Shown one piece after another: positions 1 through 11,329 of a DNA stretch of 64,000 bases. The position numbers and the translations under genes were made by a program. Under the pieces are notes generated by a model. The model ran no database searches. It had not been told where the DNA came from and was given only the letters and a program-made list of their open reading frames with translations. This stretch comes from Branchiostoma lanceolatum. Its lineage: Eukaryota; Chordata; Leptocardii; Amphioxiformes; Branchiostomatidae. Within the stretch, counting starts at the first letter, position 1. Each line of letters starts with the position of its first letter. The stretch is from positions 22,906,474 through 22,970,473 of the forward strand of contig NC_089724.1 of assembly GCF_035083965.1 (NCBI RefSeq), given 5' to 3'.

Positions 1-3000
1 GAACTCCGGAGGAAGGAGATCAAGGCAAAGGAAGTGAGTACTGAGGAGACTTAAAGTATTTGTCACATTCTCAACAACAACTTAACTGATAACAATGTGT
101 CTAACAATGTGCCATACAACAACTGGTAACAATGTGCCGTGCTGAATTTTCATGCCCTTTATAATAGAATGAGAAGCTGTTTTCTCAAATAACTGCAATT
201 GTTATTTCATCATAGGTTCATATATTGTATTCCTATCTTGAACTCCAGGTGATGAAGGAGGTGTTCATACACTACCTGTTCGTCTCCAGTGTGTTCTTCC
301 TGAGCTATGGCGATAGAGATCCAACGGGTTTTTATGTGCAGGATAACCTGCATGGAATGTTTAGCGGATTTGAGAAGGTATGTGACAAAAAACACGTTTC
401 CTGTTGCATGACGGTGACCGTTTTGTTCTAGACAATCAGCAAATATACTTATGGCCACTCATTTTCCCAACCTCTGCCATCTTGAGTATCCTTCTCAATA
501 AGATAATCTGATAGCTACACAAGTACTCTTTACAACTTATCATGCGTTTGTGATCATTCACTCAGTGATATTTCTGAAGTCTACTTTTTAATGGCAAGTT
601 ACTGTTTTTTTCTAAATGATAACTAACAAACAGGCTTTTAGCTGATCTCGTTATATCAATGTTATCATTAACATGTCATAGGTCAAAAACCACAAAACGA
701 TGTTCAAGTGGCTGGAGGGAGACTTTGTGAACCACCTTGTTGGTGGGAAGCTTGGCAGCAAAGGTTATCTGTCCGACAACTACAGCTTCCGCCTCGGCTC
801 TGCCCGTCTGCACCAAGTCAGATACGAACCAAGTATGAGTTTCCACTTTTAATTTAGTGTAATCATAGTTGTTGATGTCAATGTATTTTTTTGCTGTTGA
901 ACGTTGCAGAATACCTGCGTGCAGAAAGGTAAATACATTTTTGAGTGAGAAAACTATTAGGACTATGGCGACGATATTCAGACGGCCACGAGGAAAGGAA
1001 TCTCCTTCCACTTCTCATCACCTTTCCATGTACTAGACTGCTCTCAAGCCCCCTCCCCCCCCCCCCATCCTTTCAATTTCAAACACCTTCCTGGCTGTAC
1101 ATGTCGGTCTGAAATCAAATAACCTCCACTATTTGATGGTGTCCCTCCACAGCCACCTGTATGACCCCCCGGGTTCCGTACTCACCCTGTAAGAAGGACT
1201 ACTCCGTGCTGGACCAGCAGGAGACATCTTACGAGCCCGGCTGGAAACGGATGAATGCAACCAAGGCAAAGGACCTCATCGAAGCTAAACAGTACACGCC
1301 GTGGATGTTCCAGGTACAACCATAGATCGGCGGACTTTTCCTATGCCTGAAGTATGGCAAACATTGAGAAAACTCATTTGACCAAACTCGACCCCTGCAC
1401 CTTCATGTGTCTGCAGCTTTATGGTTTTGTTTGTATTTCATGTCAAGGAAACTTTTTAACAGTTAATATTTTTTGACGATAGGGTATGTCTTGAAACTCG
1501 AGCACACTTGTACACGGGTTGTTCTCTTCAACTAAATCATTTTCAAATCATTTATACGACAAACGTTTCCCGTTGACGAGTGGTGCAGGTATTTACAGTA
1601 TTGAATCATTCCGTTACAACAGGAAACGGGTGACCTATTCCCCTACTCTGGAGAAACTACAACCTACAGCAGCGATGGGTATTTTCTGCACATCGGCAAA
1701 AGCAAGAATGAGACTGAATCTGCGGTATGTATATCAGACTTGCACAGCACGTTCGCCTTTACGTTTTCTATGTTTGATACCCTAAAACATGGAAGACATT
1801 ATGCCACGCAAAGTAACAGTTACTCAAGCAACTGGATAGATTTTGGGAACCAAAATCTATCCAGTTGCTTGAGTAACTATTACTTTGCGTATCTTATCAC
1901 CTGGATGCCTAACCTTCATCACCGTGGAAGAGATCATGCTATTTGCAATTAATACATTTGAGGATGTGAATAATGGAATAACATCAGCAACTTATAAGTA
2001 CATCCACATGATAAGTGAACTTGTCTATCAGATCAAGGACCTGAAGACGCACCTCTGGCTGGATGACTTCACCAAGGCCGTGATCATTGACATCGCTGTG
2101 TACAACGTCAATGTCAACCTATTTTCTGTCATCACCTTTCTGGCTGAGTACCTTGTAGGCGGGGTCGTCTCAGCCAAGGTCACCATCAAGGTGAATGATA
2201 TACTAGTGATCAGTTTACTGTTGACTTTGCTTGCCTCTAACATTTACCGTACCTCTACTTTATACCATCTGAAATACGTTTACGAACGACCCAATTACAA
2301 CAGAACTATACAATCATTGGAATTGCATGGATAAGAAAAAAATGGCCTGGCCTTTTTTTCTGAAGACAGACAAGCTTTTAAAGGTTGCATTTTTGACAAG
2401 ATTTTAACTGTATCTTAATTTCAGGAATGTTTTTTATAAGATATTGTCGAAGTAGAAGAAAATCCAGGATCGTAGAATGTATATTTTCAATATTTCCATT
2501 CAACTTTTTATAAACGGCACTTTCAGTGGTGTGACTAGGTCTAGGTTGAGACACTATTGTTTGCTTTCCAGGTTATCCGTCTGTACTCGTTTGTTGGTGA
2601 TTTCGGAAACACACAGATCGCGATGCAAGTGATCTTCGTGGTTCTCTTTGTTTACTACTTGCAAAGAGAGATCAAACTGATCATTAAGGTAAACCGTCCA
2701 TTGTCCACGATGTGTTGCTTTTTTTTAGACTTACTTAATTTACTTTATTGTGTAATCCAATAATAGAATCAAATACATTCTAACGTTTTATTTTTCAAAA
2801 TGTTGGAATAGGCAAAATGGAAAATAGTATGCCATCAGTTTTTGTTGTTGCGAGCAATACAGTGTCTAAAACATCATCACTCATCACTCCGTTTCACACC
2901 CGTAATGACAAATATCAAATCTGTTGTTGACCAGGAGAAGAAAGCTCACTTCCGGTCCATGTGGAACTGGGTGGACTTCCTACAGTCCCTGCTGTGCATC

Positions 3001-5431
3001 AGCGTCATCGCCATGTTCGCCATGCGCGAGGGGCTGCGGATGTATACCATGAGCAAATTCCAGAAGAACCCAGGTAACGTTACCAGGGCAATGTTCCATT
3101 ACCGCATCCCAGAATGACACAAAGATGCTTTCATGAAAGTTGTGGTGCTTTCAAGGGCATAGCTATTTAACATTGTTGCAAAGCAAAAATGTCCAAAGTG
3201 GTAATAGCATACTTAAATGCTTAGTGAAGTTGTCAATGTAAAAACAGATGAACTTTATTGCACTACTACTGTAGCTGGTACAAAGTATGGCAACAGCAGT
3301 TAACACAGAACAAGACATAAGTATGGAATAAAACTATTCACTACAACAAAATGACTATCTTAGGTTTTACATGTTTTATAATACCTTCTTCTAGGCCGGT
3401 ATATCAGCTTCCGTGGAATGGCTTTGTACAGTGATGTGTTTATCGGACTGATCGGTGCCCTCGTGTTCGTGGCAACCTTGAAGCTCCTCCACCTTCTGCG
3501 CTTCAACAAGCGGGTGGCCATGCTATCTGCTGTCATCAACCATGCCGCAAAGTAAAATCATATTCATAGTAAACGATGTAGTTTAGTTATCAGTGTTATC
3601 ATGTAGCATCGCATGCTTTAGATTTTATGAAGCTTTGATCAACTGAGAGAGAGATTTGTAAACCCACCTGACATCCAATCTAATTTGTTCACGGTCCTAT
3701 ATTCACTAACTCACGAATACGCAGAACCAATCGCTGCTCTTGTTGCAGGGACCTGGGGCTCTTCTCCATCATCCTGATGACGGTGCTGAGTAACTTCACC
3801 TTGGTGGGGATGATCGTGTTTGGCACCCAGATCAAGGAGTTCTCCGGCTTCATCGCTAGTCTGGAGAGGCTCATCGCCATGTTATTGGGGGATCTGGACT
3901 TTGCCTCCATGTCGGTAAGCCAATATTGTGATTTATGGTCATCAGCATTATTCACAGAGTACTTGAAGCTTTCCGCACCTTAACTGATGGAATAAAAAAA
4001 GAAAAGAAAGCCACGAAAAAATAAATCGTGGGGTTAGACCAGACAACTTCAGTTTCTTTCTAGCATAAATATCAGCTAAAGCCCCTGTCACACTTGTGCG
4101 TATATGTAAGTCCGCATGAGTTGCGTATTAACATGTTTTTAGTTTAGGTTCAGTTTGCAGCCGAATAAGTGATTTCTTAGGTTCGATCAGTAGGCTGTAC
4201 AACGGTGGGTCAAAATATAAAACAACTTTATCCCCGCAAACTTAACTTAAATTTTAAAAAACGTTAATGCGCAACTCACGCGCACTTGAATATACGCACA
4301 AGTGTGACAGGGCCCTAAGTATATGAGGATCATGAGAATCCTTACACAGCCCATTTTGTATTTCTCTCCACAGGCAGCCAGTCCGTTCCTCGGACCCCTG
4401 TTCTTCTTCGGGTTCATCCTCCTCCTGGTGTTCCTGCTGCTGAACATGTTCGTGTCCATCATCGACTCCGGGTTCGGCGAGGTCAACGGTGACGAGAGCA
4501 AGATGGACGCTGATCATGAGATCGTGGACTTCATGTGGTTCAAGTCAGTACATTTCTGATGTTTGAATCTGTGTAGATTAAAGTATGCAAACCTATCTAG
4601 AGTACTGTAGAACAGTCAAGCTAAATTTGTGTTCATACGGATAATGAATAATGATCATATAACATTGTATCTAACGGTATACATGTTGCTAAACTTGCAA
4701 GCAACAGAGTCACACAGATATGCCACGCTTGTTTACCTCTGTCACAAACAAAAATCTACACTTTTTTAAAGTTAAATCGGTTTAGATTTTTTTCATATCA
4801 CAACCATTGTTGTCATTTTTTGCAGACTAAAACAAGCTCTCGGCATTGGGATGAGCCGTGTTGACCAGGATGATGACAATAAGGCACTTGAAGGTAAATC
4901 TGCATTGCATTCCCTTGGCGTAAAAGCTTAAAGATGGTTTGTATATATTACATATATGTGTGCCCGGTTACAAAAAGGCATACTGTACCTTTCTTTTCTA
5001 AGACAGCTAGACAACTATAAAATGTTCAATACACCAAATTACCAATGACATCAGGCATAAAAGTGGAGGAACCAGCACTTACTCAAGAAAGGACAATGAT
5101 CATAAAGCTGCACATTTTCACTCAAATGCTTGTTAAGAAGGCAACTGAGGATGTGTGAAAAGAACACTGCAACAAAGATATCCAGATTTTTAAAAACTCC
5201 TGTACAATTCTTAAACATATGGTACTATACAAGTAGGTAAAAACCAGAAAGATATACTGCACGGCTGTCATGGGTCAGTCCATTACTATAGTTGTTCTCA
5301 CCCGGCCATGTTTCCCTACAGACCCACCCCTGCCTGAAGGGGAGGTGGAGGAGAAGTTAAACCTGCTCCAACAGCGAGTGGACAAGATGGCCGAGAAACT
5401 CTCCAACATGGACAACGGCGAGGAACAGTGA
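1..5431 (+). CDS. Polycystin-1-like cation channel (3' part of gene, 13 exons)
   Basis: Exons by splice sites and phase: 1-33, 249-377, 682-832, 1153-1313, 1623-1724, 2032-2190, 2572-2688, 2935-3073, 3395-3551, 3749-3914, 4374-4543, 4826-4893, 5322-5431 (stop TGA 5429-5431). These join without a stop into 553 visible residues. In order they give a first transmembrane helix followed by SYGDRDP; a long extracellular polycystin (TOP) domain containing TPRVPYSPC and IDIAVYNVNVNLFSV; further helices; a pore helix and filter region (LIAMLLGDLDF) after the FGTQIKEFSGF stretch; the last helix (LLLVFLLLNMFVSIIDSGF); and a short acidic tail with a predicted coiled coil (LNLLQQRVDKMAEKL). The family forms or regulates membrane cation channels, often ciliary. 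The SYGDRDP start resembles PKD1L2/PKDREJ-type members more than PKD2, so I call it PKD1-like without choosing a paralogue. The upstream REJ/GAIN/PLAT regions, if present, are outside the window. The exon at 1623 uses the less usual acceptor after TTACAACAG because an in-frame TGA lies just upstream. Confidence 0.9.
1806..1935. repeat. Foldback repeat, 'TCAAGCAACTGGATA' family, in polycystin intron
   Basis: Positions 1819-1846 and 1850-1877 are perfect 28-bp inverted arms around a 3-bp loop. Two mismatched bases further out, the arms resume to about 1806 and 1890. A non-palindromic tail containing TTTGCGTATC and ACCTGGATG follows. Related copies lie at about 27214-27300 and 34096-34227. It is in an intron of the polycystin gene and does not interrupt an exon. 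Confidence 0.8.
4080..4315. mobile_element. 236-bp MITE with long terminal inverted repeats and TAA flanks
   Basis: The left end (CCCTGTCACACTTGTGCG...) and the reverse complement of the right end match for about 50 bp with few mismatches, including TGTCACACTTGTGCGTATAT at both termini. Both sides are flanked by TAA (4077-4079 and 4316-4318). A 3-bp TWA-type target duplication is typical of PIF/Harbinger elements. No coding capacity. It lies in the polycystin intron between the exons ending 3914 and starting 4374. Confidence 0.75.
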
Positions 5432-7037
5432 CTCACAGTTTTGACATAAGAAGGATATTTGATAGAACATATATTTATTAGGTCTTAAACTGAAGACGAC
5501 ACCATTTAATCTCAATACACTATTCGTTTCTCTTGCTCCTTGTAGTATTAATCATTCAAACTGCTTTAGGCAAGAAAGTACACCTGCATTACTTAGTTAC
5601 CGGCAATAATACTCAGTCATCTGACCTCGGTGGCTGAAATAGCTACTGTGTTAGTTTTATGCTATGTATCTACAATGGAATAGACCAAACTTCATATCGA
5701 TACTTGCAGCTTATAGCCTGATCTCTCCCTGAATATCTAGATCTACATTAGTCACTATTCATAGTAAAACTAGGAGACAAGTATGAACCAGTTGCCACAA
5801 TTTTTGCAGCTAGAAAGCATGGGCACCACGTTTTCAGCACCATGGACAGTTCCACAAGGGCAAACTGTCAAGTTAGTACTGCATGAGCTACTGCATATGC
5901 GCAAGACTAGGGAACAACATGATGAACCAGTAATCCAATAGGTCATTTCCATGTACATCGATACAAACTGAGCACTTATGTAATAACAAACAGACATGGT
6001 AAGAACAGTATTTATTGTATATCGTAACTCTATCATAATAGTAGTTTCCACCACACATGCTGCTGTGTGCAAAGATACAATCTTCTGATGTGTTGGTCAA
6101 ATTTCTCAAGCACATTGTGCAAACCATTATGCGATATAGCCTTAAGATTCAGGTCAATATATATGATGTCTCAGATATCCCGTCTCTGGACTGTATTCTG
6201 TGTGTGGTAATTGTAAACAAATGTAGAAATGAGGATCATTCAACTTATTTACTCTATACAAAGCCATTTAGTCATTTTTTTGTACATACAAAACCAATTC
6301 CATAACAAGTCTGTTCTGGAAGATCCAGTCATTCATGATCTATGAATCAAGTACAATGTATATCCACATATTGCAGACCAAAGAACCCTCTTAGTCCCAC
6401 AGGTGTGAAAAGAGTGACTGAGAAGTATTAAGATAGAACAGAGAAGTCCCTTGCTTTCAGCGCAAGGTGATAAACACAACTTGATCCAAGGGCAAGTTCA
6501 TGAAGAAATTGTCAACATAGGACACAACAGACATACAGGTCAACAAAAGTAAAGAATTGAAATGGAAAGGAATTAGAGATTGACAGAAAAACTGACAGAA
6601 TTGAATTTGTCTGTTACTGAACTATATGCCTCACTAGACTTTCTTGCTTTAAATGTTGCTATTCAATACATGCATGTGTAAAGTCAGCTATATCATCTAT
6701 ACTATTCAATGGAAGAGTTGAGAAGGGGCTTCAAACAATGATACACAATAAGAAGGTGAGTTACACATAACTTATTGCAAAAGCAGTATGGTCATAACAT
6801 ATTTCATATTTAGCCAGTAATGTGACTGCAACAAATCTCACAGCATCCCAACAACATTCGTGCCTCCAGAGTATCAAATGATCAGTGCCTAGATTTCTAT
6901 GGTATCCTCCAGGCCAATAACCCACTAAGCTACATTTACATACTGTGCCATCAGATTTGGCATGTCCAGGTAACATCAAGACAAAATCAAGTTTACTTCT
7001 CCTCGGCATCCCCTGTACCTGTTGTATCTCTTCCCCT
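5432..7037. other. Convergent intergenic region, polycystin / TTC1 3' ends
   Basis: The 3' ends of two convergent genes share this 1.6 kb. I see no further exon. A TTTATT at about 6010-6015 reads as AATAAA on the minus strand and could be a polyadenylation signal for TTC1, about 1 kb past its stop. The reading frames here have no recognisable family features. Confidence 0.5.
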
Positions 7038-10000
7038 CTACTCGTCATTGTTGTTTGGGTTCTGTACAAACTGGATGTTGTACGACCCACTGTCCTGGTT
7101 CTGGTCCACACGGAAGTTTGCAGTGGACAGGCCAAACGGCCTCAGCACCATGTTGCCTAGGTCCTTCAGTTTGTCTGCCAGAGAAAGAAAACAGGATACT
7201 GTTATCAGAGGATTTCAGCAGAGGTAAGTCAGTTTGAGGTAAATTGGTGTGAAATGTTTTTAACAGGTTATACTAAGAAATGTGTCATCTATTGTACTGT
7301 TACTTGCTGCTACTGAGTGCATTTATACTGTGATTAATGCAAATCTGTTCAATTCAACTACTTTACAAGACTAAGCCCATAGACCAACTCAGTGGGTTAC
7401 AGTTTTCTAAATTGAGATGCTAGGAAAGTTGTTACTTCTCTTACCCATCATTTCTGCCTTCATTTTCTCATTCCTCTCCTTGATCTCATCTGGTAGTCTC
7501 TAAAAACACATGAAAAATGTATCTGAGCTACAGATTTCTTAAACATGCATAATTAACATTGTACAAAATAGTACATTATGCACATGAACACGTTATACAC
7601 TAACTAACATTTACTGTGAATATACTGTAATGATAACATTATGACATGATACAAGAGTTTAAAAGTTCATCTCCAATTTTGATCTTCAGATTAAGTTAAA
7701 TCATCAAGTCCCATTACTGCAGTTCTGACCTTATAGCTGGTAAGTACGAGCTGTGTTGGTCCTGACAAGTTTCTCCATGGTATAGACATTACAGCAATTA
7801 TTACCACAATTATGACACTTAGATTCAGATTCTGCAGAACTTCCTTCATATCAAATGTTACCATTTACAACAGAAAAAGAACTTGATTGTGCAACAATTG
7901 TAACAGGTACAATATATGGGAGCTTGCACCTAATGTAGTGCTACCAACTAGTTCATGTTATGTTGTTCTTTATTGCTCTTGGGAACTGACTTTTACGTAG
8001 TACACTTCAACCTGTTTGCATGACCGAAAGTGGATGATAATTGGTAGAGCACGATAACTAGTATTGCTACCTTATATGACAGTTGAACTATTGCTAATAT
8101 CTAACAATTCTAAGAACTAATCTAGTTCATGACCAACAGTGAAAAGAAACAGAGTGTGAGTCTGACCATGCAGGCAGCCCTGGCGGCGTGACATGACCGG
8201 TCCAGTTCCACCACACGCTGGTAGTCCGTCAGGGCCTCGTCCAGCTTCTCCAGCGCCTCGTATGTCTGCGCACGTCTCAGCAGCGCTCGCACGTAGTCAG
8301 GCTGCAGTTCTAGGGCTGGACAGAGAGGGAGGGGCAGAATGTTTCACTGATGAATACCAAGCTGATTTAGAACATGTTAGGGACTAGCCACAAAGTCTAC
8401 TAGTGAATATCTGAAGAGCTTGCTAAACAGAGGCTGTGGCACTGTACTGGGCACAAGTACAGGCTCAAGTGTGTGGATAGGAGAATTTACATGGGAAAAT
8501 GTAACTTATAACTTTCCTTGCAGTACAAAAATACTTTTCAATTTGAAGACACACAACAGGCTGTTGCCCACAATAGTATAGAGAGCTGGAAGCTGATTTA
8601 CATCACTTGTTGACATCTGAAAAGACAATGAATGCTTCATCTCACCTTTAGAGCAGTCTTCAACAGCCATCTCATTTTCTTCCTATGAATACAGATACAA
8701 ATAAACAAAAACAAACATTCATTTAATATCTTTAATAATTTATAATTCAATTAATGGGTTAAATGGTATTAACTAAGTGATATTGATGACTGAAGCATAT
8801 GAAGCAAAATATGCAAGAATACATGAAATGAATGAAGTTGTATTCTTTGGAAAACTACTCATTCTTTGCTTGTGCAAAAAAGTACATACAACTTGCAACT
8901 GTCCCCGTCTATTCATACTTTTCTACGCCTCCCACAAGCCATTACGTAGTGGTCCATCCCATTTTTGACTTGGGGGTAATAAAGCTGTATCAATCACTAA
9001 AAATGTCAATCATACATGTTGATGAAGCACATGTATGCCAAAACTCAAGACTAAGATATTCTTCATGGTACATTCCTAGTCCTTTGCTGACATTTCTACT
9101 CACCATCTTGACTCTGCAGGCTGCCCTGTTGCTGTACATGATGGCTCTGTCCTGTTCATAGCACAGCGGGCACAGCACCAGGGCCTGGGTGTACGTCTGC
9201 ATTGCTGTGGTGAAGTCTGTCAGGAAAACAACATCGTGGTGTTTAAATATCACCTAGAAAGTTGCTGAGACGTCTACTGAAGAAATGTTACCATCTACGC
9301 ACATCTTTAAGGAAAATAAGTGCCATGAGCGATTAACTAGATGATTGCCTAGCTTTTATTGTCCGTATCAGTGTACAATTAGAGGTGACATACCTCCTTT
9401 TTTGAAGTACTCATTTCCCTGGGCTTTTAAGTCTGCTGCTTCCAGCCTCCTTTCCTGAACATCAACAGAGAAATTAGGAGTACATCATTTAACATGTGGA
9501 TAAATCATACAAATGGGGTAGCTTAATGTAGAAATTCTGTAGAGTGATCATAAAAAGAGAAGCAACTGGCCAGTGTTCACAAAGATTTTAACAAATCTGC
9601 TTCACATAGATTATTCTATCAAAATGGACTTATCTTTGTATCTAAGGGAAATGAAATCAGAAGTCTGACCTCTTTTTCCTCTTCTGTCAGATCCTTTTCC
9701 ATCTCCTTTTTGTATTCCTCATCCACAAAGACCTCATCCTCCTTCTCTTCATCCTCCTCTACTGCTGCTGCTCCATCCTCTAACTGTTCCCAAGCTTCGG
9801 TTTCTCTTTCATTCAGTCTCTCTGACAACTGTGCAAAAGGTTTTGTGTTGATGTCATCGTCTCTTTTGAGTTCTTCCGTTTCTTCACTATCTTCTGCATC
9901 ATCCCTTTCATCTGCAACTGGACTTGATACGTTTTCTTCTTCACCCTTATTTGTAGTAATTTCTTTCTTCTGAGGATCATCAGTTTCAGCATGGCTCTTT

Positions 10001-10446
10001 TCCACTCCATCTAGAGTTTTCTTCCCTATCACATCCTCACTATTTCTCTCCTCACAGTGATTATCTTCACTACACTGAATCACTTTTCCTGGCTGTCCTG
10101 TTAGTACAGTTGTGGTGCCGTGAAAGCAAGACTCCTCAGTTTCATCACTTCTTATCGTTTCCTGATTGCCAGCTGACATCGCTTCACCTGTGAGAGGTTC
10201 TGTGACATCATCATTCTTGACACTGCCTGTATCTAGAAGTTTCTGAGTTGCCTCACTTTCTCCTTTGGTATCACATAGATGTTCTGAGCTCTTAGACTCT
10301 TCTTCAACCTGGGATTTGCCTTCTTTAAGGTTTGTTTTCTGACAGTTGTTGGACGGACGGTGAGAGTAGTTTGTGTGGATTTCCTCCACAGCGTCCTCAA
10401 ATTCATCATGATCAGAGTCCGATGAGATGTCCTCTTTTGTTGCCAT
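7038..10446 (-). CDS. TTC1: Tetratricopeptide repeat protein 1 (TTC1)
   Basis: Coding exons in transcript order: 10446-9670, 9454-9394, 9216-9104, 8682-8646, 8315-8167, 7499-7445, 7174-7038 (stop 7040-7038). All phases close, giving 442 residues. Residues 1-259 are a highly acidic, low-complexity N-terminus ending EEYKKEMEKDLTEEEKE, which matches the EEYLIELEKNMSDEEK region of vertebrate TTC1. Three TPRs follow at about 264-370, with ADLKAQGNEYFKKGDF, SNRAACRVKM, ALELQPDYVRALLRRAQTYE and ALTDYQRVVEL. The C-terminus contains LKDLGNMVLRPFGLST and SYNIQFVQNPNNN, near-identical to the family signature. TTC1 is a cytosolic adaptor reported to bind Hsp chaperones and G-alpha/Ras. The protein is about 150 residues longer than the human one, all in the acidic region. 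I chose the ATG at 10446 because the upstream in-frame ATG (10470) is followed by a good intron acceptor (TTTTCCAG), implying a 5' UTR intron. Confidence 0.95.
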
Positions 10447-11329
10447 GGTTACGGCTGGAAAAGGATGCACACAGACTTTGGTTCATACATTCAAGTTGAT
10501 CATTTGCTCTTATATGTACATAAAAATCTATATAAAGACATGAAGGAATATTAGAATTCCAAATCCTTCAGCTGAAGATGATCACACAGATTTATATACA
10601 TACATTGTACCACACCGCTGCTTTAATATGAAACAAAATTGCAATGAATAGACCCAAACTACGCATGAGACATAAAAACTAAGTAGAAAGGTACATACAA
10701 CTCTGTAAGCCACTCAGTGTCGTCGCGAAATCTTATAAACAGCGAGTCCGCAGAAAAAAAAGCGGAGTGTTTGCCCTCCCCACACTGTCTTTTGCCCACT
10801 TCCGGGTTTACCTATGACCTTTCACCTATTCATCTCGAAAACGGTAAAATCAATCCGCGATGATGACTTCAAAGAGAACAGAAATTCTCATTGTTACGGG
10901 CTGACTACTGTTGCAAACACTTTGAAGACAAAATGAATTTAAAAGCAACAGAGGTGGATAATTTGTTAATTTCAGCCCGTTTTACCATCGAACTACTTTT
11001 AAGCAGCGGTTAGAACCAGAGGTCATTTGAGTAGTGAAAAGGCTCAGGTGATTTCTATGTCCACAATGACGAGGTGATGGTCATAATAACTTATTAATGC
11101 ATCAGATTTCTACCCAGACTGCTTTCTTCGGCTAATCTAGTACCTTATCAATTTCAAGCAACTTTGGCGTCTAGGGTTGCGTTTGAAGCTCTCTAGACAG
11201 CGCACCGCCGACCCACTTTATAAATAATCTTCGGATCCAAGGTTCACGTCCTGCTAAATCTTGAGTCCGGTGGCACAACTGGGCCACAGCCGAATATAGC
11301 CAGTCCCGTGTCTAAATTAAGTGTCCAGT
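10447..11329. promoter_or_regulatory. Divergent TTC1 / SEPSECS promoter region
   Basis: The TTC1 start codon (minus) and SEPSECS start codon (plus) are 883 bp apart, head to head, with no other exon recognised between them. A noncoding first exon of TTC1 probably lies in the left half, because an acceptor precedes its start codon. No clear TATA box pair was seen. A shared bidirectional promoter is inference from the geometry. Confidence 0.45.

Noticed and set aside
1058..1070. Poly-C run as a functional signal
   Set aside because: A simple homopolymer in an intron; a similar run at 41274-41285 shows it is not specific.
10447..10470. Upstream in-frame ATG of TTC1 (MHPFPAVT extension)
   Set aside because: A TTTTCCAG acceptor lies between it and the next ATG, so it is more likely intronic; the downstream ATG is in the better context.
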